From: Haloarcula pelagica
GTDB taxonomy: Archaea; Halobacteriota; Halobacteria; Halobacteriales; Haloarculaceae
Length of the DNA stretch: 64,000 nucleotides
NCBI RefSeq assembly: GCF_030127105.1
Contig: NZ_CP126161.1
Location: 1,984,001 to 2,048,000, forward strand
Reading direction: 5' to 3'
This document shows, piece after piece, positions 58,994 to 64,000 of this stretch (the stretch's first letter is position 1; every line of letters begins with the position of its first letter). The position numbers and the translations under genes were made by a program. Under the pieces are notes generated by a model, which made no database searches, was not told the DNA's origin, and worked only from the letters and a program-made list of their open reading frames with translations.

Positions 58994-60739
58994 TCAGATC
59001 TGGAGGAACTGGGTCACCAGCCACTTCGTGAACGTCCCCGTGATGGCGCCGATCCAGGTGAGGATGACGAAGTGCATGTAGGTGTTTGCCTTGTGGCCCC
59101 CGTCGACGGTCCTGATCATCAGGCTGGACAGCATCGCCGAGAACATGATGATGATGACCAGCAGGAACTCGATCAGCGGGATGTTGTAGACGCCGGTGTT
59201 GATCAGGGAGTTCACGTCCAGCCGGCTCCCGGCGTTGAGATCGAGCGACATCTGTGCGAGGATGTTGACGACCTGGAGACCGATGAAGAAGGCAAAGGTC
59301 GAGGCGGCCGTGATCCCGTACAGCAGGCCGATAAGCGTCGTCGCCGCCTGCTTTCGCTTCTGGCGGAGTTGGAGCACCTCGTTCATGTTCTCGGCGATGA
59401 GTTCGCCCAGTTGCTTGGGCGAGCCACCCATCTCCCGGCCGATGAGGTACATCTCCGAGAACGTCTGGATGAGATACGACCGGCAGTCGGCGGTGAAGTA
59501 CCGCCAGGCCGCGGTCGGCTCGATCCGCATGTTCAGGCGTTTGTACAGGTCGTTGATGTTCGGGGTCAGCGGGCCGAAGTCCTTCTTCCGCAGCGTCCGC
59601 AACACCTGCCCGGTCGTCGACTGCTTGGCCCCCTCGGTCGCCCCTAGCGCCCGGATGAAACTGGGGAACTCCTGGTCGCGGGCCTTGATCTTCTGTTCTT
59701 CCTGCCGGAAGACGATCCCGGGGATGATCATCGGCGTGACCGGGACCGCGGCGTAGAACGGCAGGGGTACGCCGTCGAACATGAAGAGCAACTCGTCCAG
59801 TCCGACCGGCGAGAGCCCGGTCATCCCGCCCAGCGAGAGACAGAGCAACAGCACGGAGAGACCGACGCCGACGTACATCGACCGGTCGAGTTTCTGTTTG
59901 ATCGGCGATGGGTACTCGACGGGGTGGAACCACAGCGGGTCGTAGGGCGCCATCGACCGGATGGCGAGGAAGAACCCGGACTGGACGAACACGAACATCA
60001 CGATGACGGCGCTGACGGTCATCGTCGGGTTCGTCCCGGTCAGCACCGGCAGGACGACCGCGAACACCAGCGCGAACGTCATCGAGAGGATCATCGACAG
60101 GTAGAGGTCTTTCATCACCTCCAGGCTGTCCAGCGAACTCCGGTAGACGGTCGTGTAGTGCTGGATGATCTGCTCCTGCTCGGAGAGGAGGTAGTCTTCG
60201 AGTGACTGGCCGGCGCCGAGCGTGTAGGCGAGTCTGTCCAGGAAGTCCGAGACGGCGTCGCTTGGCACTTCCTTCGCCCGGCGCCGACAGGCGTCGTCGA
60301 GGCTCTGGTTCCAGGTGTCGACGAGCTGGACGATGCGGTGCATCTCCATGGCGAGTTCGCCGTACTCGTCTTCCTCCGCCAGCGTGCGGAACACTTCCAT
60401 CCGGTCGATCTTGGTCGTCGCCAGCACCGTCATGTGGGTGACCATCAGGTGAAACCGGTTGTTGAGCTCACTCTTGCGCTGGGACAGCAGGATCTTCGGG
60501 TAGAATACCGCCGACACGAGCACCAGAAAGCCAAGCAACGGGATCGGTGCCCGGATGGCGACCGCGAGCGGCAGCAACAGCCCCGCGCCGACCGTGATGA
60601 GGAAGAAGACCACCGACGGCGCCAGGATGTAGGTGAGATACCGCTCCAGGGGAATCTCCATCTGGCGGTACGACTCCGCCAGTCCCTGGACGAACTCCGT
60701 GATCGTGAGGTCCAGCCCCTCGGCTTCGCTCTGGGCCAT
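58994..60739 (-). CDS. arlJ: Archaellum membrane platform protein ArlJ (FlaJ)
   Basis: 581 aa TadC/T2SF-like inner-membrane protein with about nine TM helices in two T2SF modules. EEDEYGELAMEMHRIVQLVDTWNQSLDDACRRR and FLDRLAYTLGAGQSLEDYLL are the first cytoplasmic module; REMGGSPKQLGELIAENMNEVLQLRQKRKQAATTLIGLLYG the second. Anchors the ArlI ATPase and the filament. Starts 1 nt after the arlI stop. Confidence 0.94.
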   Translation of the reverse strand: MAQSEAEGLDLTITEFVQGLAESYRQMEIPLERYLTYILAPSVVFFLITVGAGLLLPLAVAIRAPIPLLGFLVLVSAVFYPKILLSQRKSELNNRFHLMVTHMTVLATTKIDRMEVFRTLAEEDEYGELAMEMHRIVQLVDTWNQSLDDACRRRAKEVPSDAVSDFLDRLAYTLGAGQSLEDYLLSEQEQIIQHYTTVYRSSLDSLEVMKDLYLSMILSMTFALVFAVVLPVLTGTNPTMTVSAVIVMFVFVQSGFFLAIRSMAPYDPLWFHPVEYPSPIKQKLDRSMYVGVGLSVLLLCLSLGGMTGLSPVGLDELLFMFDGVPLPFYAAVPVTPMIIPGIVFRQEEQKIKARDQEFPSFIRALGATEGAKQSTTGQVLRTLRKKDFGPLTPNINDLYKRLNMRIEPTAAWRYFTADCRSYLIQTFSEMYLIGREMGGSPKQLGELIAENMNEVLQLRQKRKQAATTLIGLLYGITAASTFAFFIGLQVVNILAQMSLDLNAGSRLDVNSLINTGVYNIPLIEFLLVIIIMFSAMLSSLMIRTVDGGHKANTYMHFVILTWIGAITGTFTKWLVTQFLQI

Positions 60740-60740
60740 G

Positions 60741-62414
60741 TCAGTCGGGTCGGGTCATGCTGAAGGGGATCCCCTCGATGCCGTCGCGCTGGAAGTCGCT
60801 GATGAAGTCGTTGACCTCGTGGTAGCCGGTGATCCCCTCCTGGATCGCGCGCCGGATGATGTTCGCCCGGAACTCCAGGTCGTCGTAGATGTCACGCGTG
60901 TCCTCGTAACCGAGCAGCGTCGCGATCTGCTCTTCGAGGACGTAGGAGTTGTTCATCCCCTGGAAGACGATCTCGTCCTCGACGGGGTCCCAGTTGAACA
61001 CCTGCCGGGTGACGACCCCGTCCATCTCCTTGGAGTAGCCCTCGATCTCCTGGACGCTCGTGACCCGGCGCAGGACCTGATCGCCCTGTTTGACCCGGTT
61101 CTGGAACAGCGCCACGTCGGCCACGTCCATGAACGTCTCGGGGACGTTGATCGGTTCGCCGGTGAAACGCTGGATCATCGAGACGATGTCGCTCGCGTGG
61201 AAGGTCAGCATGACCGGGTGACCGGTCTGGGCGGCCTGGAAGGCCATCCGCCCCTCCTCGCCACGAACCTCGCCCACGATGATGTAGTCCGGACGCGACC
61301 GGAGGGCCGCGGCGACCAGGTCGAACATGTCGATGCTCGTGCCCTCGTCCTCGCCCTCGCGAGTCAACAACTGCTGCCAGGTGTTGTGTGGCGGGAGCAC
61401 CTCGGCGGTGTCCTCCGCGGTGTAGATCTTCGCGTCGTCGGGGATGAAGGAGGTGATGGCGTTCAGCGTCGTCGTCTTCCCCGAGGCCGTCTCCCCGACC
61501 ACGAAGACCGTCTGCTCGTTCTCCAGACAGAGCCAGAGGTACGCCGCCAGTTCCGGCGAGAGGGTCATCCACTTCGTGATCTGGAAGATCGACAGCGGCA
61601 CCTCGTCGCCCTGGCGGATGGTCAGCGAGGGCCCTTTCAGGCTCACGTCGTCGGAGTAGATGAGGTTCAGCCGCGAGCCGTCCGGCAGCGTCGAGTCGAC
61701 GATCGGATCGGAGTCGCTGACGGGGTCGCCCATCCGCTCGCCCATGTTGCGCAGCCACTGGTCGAACGCCTCTTCGGACTCCCACTCGACGGTCGTCTCC
61801 AGCATCCCGTAGACGCCGTGGTCGACGTGGCACTCGCTGCGGCCGATGACGTGGATGTCCTCGTTCGCCGGGTCACGCATCACTGGTTCCAGCGGCCCGA
61901 GCCCGACGATGTCCCGGTTCAGGCGGTAGAGGATGTTCTCGTAGGTCGACTGAGTGACCTCGACGCTGCCGACGCTGGTGAGGTTCGACAGCCGCGTGAG
62001 CACGCCGTCGTTGCCGTCCTCGTTTTTGACTGTCGTCGTCTCCTGGAGCAGTTCCTCGATCCGGTCGTCGTACTGGGCCTCGCTCTCGGGAGCGGGTTTG
62101 TTGACGCTCTTTTCGAGCAGGCGGTTCCGAACTTTCCCGAAGACGACCTGCTCGTCCTCGTCCAGTTCCGGCTCGATGGCGTAGTACTTCATGTCCTGGC
62201 CCACATCGCCGTAGATGTGACAGAAGATGGGGCCACCGACCGGGTAGAGGACGTTCGGCCGGTCGGACTCGTAGTCGCCGTCGGCCTCGTCGATGAGCAT
62301 AGGGAACTCCCCGGTGATCTGCTTGAACTTCTTCAGGTGGTCCCGCAGGTGTGGTCGCCGTGCGGCCATCTGTCGCAGTTCGTCGGATGGTTTGGCGCGT
62401 CCGTGGTCTGTCAT
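60741..62414 (-). CDS. arlI: Archaellum motor ATPase ArlI (FlaI)
   Basis: 557 aa secretion-superfamily ATPase that powers archaellum assembly and rotation. Walker A VGETASGKTTTL (about residue 310), Asp box, Walker B YIIVGEVRGEEGRM (about 375) and His box AAQTGHPVMLTFHASDI (about 395). The N-terminal 200 residues form the substrate/assembly domain, and a halophile-type acidic region lies at about 80-140. Its ATG is 2 nt past the arlH stop. Confidence 0.96.
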   Translation of the reverse strand: MTDHGRAKPSDELRQMAARRPHLRDHLKKFKQITGEFPMLIDEADGDYESDRPNVLYPVGGPIFCHIYGDVGQDMKYYAIEPELDEDEQVVFGKVRNRLLEKSVNKPAPESEAQYDDRIEELLQETTTVKNEDGNDGVLTRLSNLTSVGSVEVTQSTYENILYRLNRDIVGLGPLEPVMRDPANEDIHVIGRSECHVDHGVYGMLETTVEWESEEAFDQWLRNMGERMGDPVSDSDPIVDSTLPDGSRLNLIYSDDVSLKGPSLTIRQGDEVPLSIFQITKWMTLSPELAAYLWLCLENEQTVFVVGETASGKTTTLNAITSFIPDDAKIYTAEDTAEVLPPHNTWQQLLTREGEDEGTSIDMFDLVAAALRSRPDYIIVGEVRGEEGRMAFQAAQTGHPVMLTFHASDIVSMIQRFTGEPINVPETFMDVADVALFQNRVKQGDQVLRRVTSVQEIEGYSKEMDGVVTRQVFNWDPVEDEIVFQGMNNSYVLEEQIATLLGYEDTRDIYDDLEFRANIIRRAIQEGITGYHEVNDFISDFQRDGIEGIPFSMTRPD

Positions 62415-62416
62415 TG

Positions 62417-63181
62417 TTAGGCAACACTCCTGGATTCGATGACGATGCCGGTTCCCGACCGGACCGAGAACCCGATCGTGTCACCGACCTGCTCGCCCAT
62501 CCCCGCGAACCGGAGGACGTTGATCTGGCGGCGCACGTCGTTGCCGACCTCGATCATCTCCAACTCGATGAACACGTCGGCGATGGCCCGGAACGGGCCG
62601 ATGGCCTCCTCGTCGAGCGTCGAAGGGTCGACGGTCAACATCACGCATTTCCCCTGCGAGATCACGTCCCGGAAGTACGAGATGACCTCCAGGGCGGCCT
62701 GGCGCTCCTCGTTCTGTCGGACCAGCGCCTCGAACTTGGGGTCGTTGCGGAGGATGGCGTCGAACGTGTCGATGATGACCACGTCGCTGTTCCACATCAC
62801 GTCCGCCTCCATCAGCCGCTTGAGCAGTTCCTTGCGGTCTTCCTGGTCCTCGTTGGTGCCGGTCAGGGCGTTGGACTCGCCGATGTCGGCGTGGAGGAAC
62901 AGGACGTTCTCGTCGAGGATGTGATCGACCATGTCGTACGACAGCGAGTGCATCTGATCGAGGAAGCTCCCGACGGTCAACTCCGTCGAGAGGTAGGTCA
63001 CGTCGATCCCCTCCTCACAGAGGCCGTAGGCGAACCGCTGGCTCATCGCGGACTTCCCGGCCCCGTAATCCCCCTCGACGAGGATGATACTGCCCGGCGG
63101 GATGCCCCCGCCCAGTTCCTTGTTCAGTCGGTCGTGATCGTCCAGTCCCAGCGAGAACAGATCGTTGCTTGCGATACTCAT
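62417..63181 (-). CDS. arlH: Archaellum regulatory ATPase ArlH (FlaH)
   Basis: 254 aa RecA/KaiC-like protein. Walker [21 protein letters not shown] (about residues 34-53), Walker [16 protein letters not shown] (about 130), and the KaiC-like THYLSTELT region. Binds ATP, sits inside the ArlF/G stator ring and controls ArlI. ATG overlaps the arlG stop by 4 nt. Confidence 0.96.
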   Translation of the reverse strand: MSIASNDLFSLGLDDHDRLNKELGGGIPPGSIILVEGDYGAGKSAMSQRFAYGLCEEGIDVTYLSTELTVGSFLDQMHSLSYDMVDHILDENVLFLHADIGESNALTGTNEDQEDRKELLKRLMEADVMWNSDVVIIDTFDAILRNDPKFEALVRQNEERQAALEVISYFRDVISQGKCVMLTVDPSTLDEEAIGPFRAIADVFIELEMIEVGNDVRRQINVLRFAGMGEQVGDTIGFSVRSGTGIVIESRSVA

Positions 63182-63648
63182 GTGCGGAACTCGAACACCT
63201 CCTCGTCACCGTTGACGATGACCTTCACACGGTGGTCACCGCCTGGCTGCCAGTTCGCCAGCGCCCCCGTCGAGATCTCCAGACGGACCACGTCGCCCGG
63301 GTCCCAGGACAGCCCGCCGTCCGGCATCAATCGCACGCTGTACGCGGTCGCGAACTCGCCGTCGACGAACACGTCGAGTTCGCCGGGATCGGCTGCCAGC
63401 CCCTCCGAACCGGTGTTTTTGACGTGCAGCGTGATGTTCCCGTTCCCGCTGCTGTCGTAGATCGCGCTGGAGCCGCTGTCGGAGATGATCTCGATGTCGG
63501 TGCGAACGTCGCTGCTGACATCCAGCCCCTGCTCGGAGACGGCGCTGCTCAACTGCCCGACGGTGTCGGTAAACACGCCGGCGACGCTGGCGGCGATCAT
63601 CATGGAGGCGATGAAGATGATCAGATGCGACACCGAGACGCTCGCCAT
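63178..63648 (-). CDS. arlG: Archaellum stator protein ArlG (FlaG)
   Basis: 156 aa. N-terminal hydrophobic segment [23 protein letters not shown] (pilin-like), then an extracellular beta-sandwich with [27 protein letters not shown] and [23 protein letters not shown]. ArlG forms a filament-tip complex with ArlF that anchors the motor to the S-layer. Confidence 0.94.
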   Translation of the reverse strand: MASVSVSHLIIFIASMMIAASVAGVFTDTVGQLSSAVSEQGLDVSSDVRTDIEIISDSGSSAIYDSSGNGNITLHVKNTGSEGLAADPGELDVFVDGEFATAYSVRLMPDGGLSWDPGDVVRLEISTGALANWQPGGDHRVKVIVNGDEEVFEFRT

Positions 63649-63649
63649 C

Positions 63650-64000
63650 TCAGGGCACCCCCGTCGAGGTCGCCGTCGCCTCGATGCCCGGCCCGGTGAC
63701 GAGTTTGACCCGTCCCGGGTCGGTGGTGAGCCCGGTCGCGTTGATCGTCAGGGTCTCGCCGGGGAGCCAGAGGTCGGTGGTCGTCGACCCGTCGACGGCG
63801 GTTCGGTAGCCGCTCAGATACCGGTCGTTCGCCAGCACGTCGACGGCCTCGACCGACAGCTCCGTCGAGCCCGTGTTGTCGACGGTGACGTTCAGGGAGT
63901 CGGCGGTGCCGTTGTAGACGACGGTCCGCAGTTCGATAGCGGTGTTTTGCTGTTCGAGGGTCTGGTCGGCGCTGGCGTCCCGGGCGTCGTTGACGTTCTC
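63650..64000 (-). CDS. arlF: Archaellum stator protein ArlF (FlaF), C-terminal part
   Basis: The gene enters from the right edge; 116 C-terminal residues are visible (ENVNDARDASADQTLEQQNT... to ATATSTGVP). The visible beta-sandwich has LNVTVDNTGSTELSVEAVDVLAND and LTTDPGRVKLVTGPGIEAT, as in ArlF. The N-terminal helix is outside the window. It ends 1 nt before arlG, consistent with the arlF-G-H-I-J operon. Confidence 0.9.
   Translation of the reverse strand, partial: ENVNDARDASADQTLEQQNTAIELRTVVYNGTADSLNVTVDNTGSTELSVEAVDVLANDRYLSGYRTAVDGSTTTDLWLPGETLTINATGLTTDPGRVKLVTGPGIEATATSTGVP

Overview
This window is GC-rich (about two thirds G+C) chromosomal DNA of a haloarchaeon (class Halobacteria). 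The proteins are strongly acidic, starts are often leaderless (a TATA-like box about 25-30 nt from the start codon), and the gene content is typical: a part-archaellum operon (arlF-G-H-I-J), a double histone, a Brp/Blh retinal-forming enzyme, Azf-type glucose-6-phosphate dehydrogenase, MptD, TiaS, archaeal CCA-adding enzyme, an RPA-like ssDNA-binding protein and several Halobacteria-only DUF families. The style of the repeats suggests Haloarculaceae, but the sequence alone does not prove the genus.

Layout. 1-9.5 kb: the start of a TrkA-N protein, a secreted DUF7282 protein with an internal 341-bp duplication, RNase Z, a Gfo/Idh oxidoreductase, a small HTH/membrane-protein operon with three palindromic operators, DJ-1/PfpI, PhzF, aldo/keto reductase, a PAS histidine kinase and a VOC protein. 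9.5-18 kb: tRNA-Ser, the ilvA-ridA pair, a two-TM RCK potassium channel, citrate synthase, a duplicated PhoU/TrkA-C protein and an aspartoacylase-family enzyme. 18-28.4 kb: a lipoprotein, a frameshifted threonine synthase, TiaS with a frameshifted C-terminus, an HTH regulator, glutaredoxin, a purine-type permease, pyrE, glmM, a coiled-coil protein and hisI. 28.4-35.3 kb: an agmatinase-family/MBL operon, then a three-gene GNAT / ATP-grasp / six-hairpin-glycosidase-like operon bracketed by degenerate tRNA-Phe pieces and the intact tRNA-Phe, followed by tRNA-Val and tRNA debris. 35.3-43 kb: DUF192, an ABC exporter and an aa3-type oxidase cluster with a fused CoxA-CoxC. 43-53 kb: a frameshifted creatininase-family gene, DUF5790, a DUF7544-like membrane protein, MptD, Azf, DUF309, tRNA-Arg(GCG), the rpa-histone-deacetylase block, cca and tRNA-Asn. 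53-64 kb: tRNA-Arg(CCG), a membrane-anchored 2Fe-2S ferredoxin, 6-phosphogluconate dehydrogenase, Blh, an M29 peptidase, a TAT ferritin-like protein with a second DUF7282 protein, and the archaellum motor/export genes running off the right edge.

How the genes work together. IlvA plus RidA (threonine deamination and clearing of reactive enamines); Azf plus Gnd (both oxidoreductases of the oxidative pentose phosphate route); CoxB, CoxAC and a CoxIV-like protein (terminal oxidase); RPA, histone and deacetylase (DNA packaging and ssDNA handling); ArlF-J (archaellum). None of these is new.

The observations I consider most worth following are these. (1) A roughly 200-bp multi-hairpin element occurs three times, always immediately 3' of a stop codon, with compensatory base changes in its stems. 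(2) A wider set of hairpins has conserved loops but freely varying stems. (3) The GNAT/ATP-grasp/glycosidase-like operon sits between tRNA-Phe remnants. (4) Pieces of tRNA 3' regions are duplicated beside four tRNA genes. (5) Several convergent gene pairs share or abut their stop codons. (6) Three single-base frameshifts lie in otherwise well-conserved genes, which may be sequence errors.
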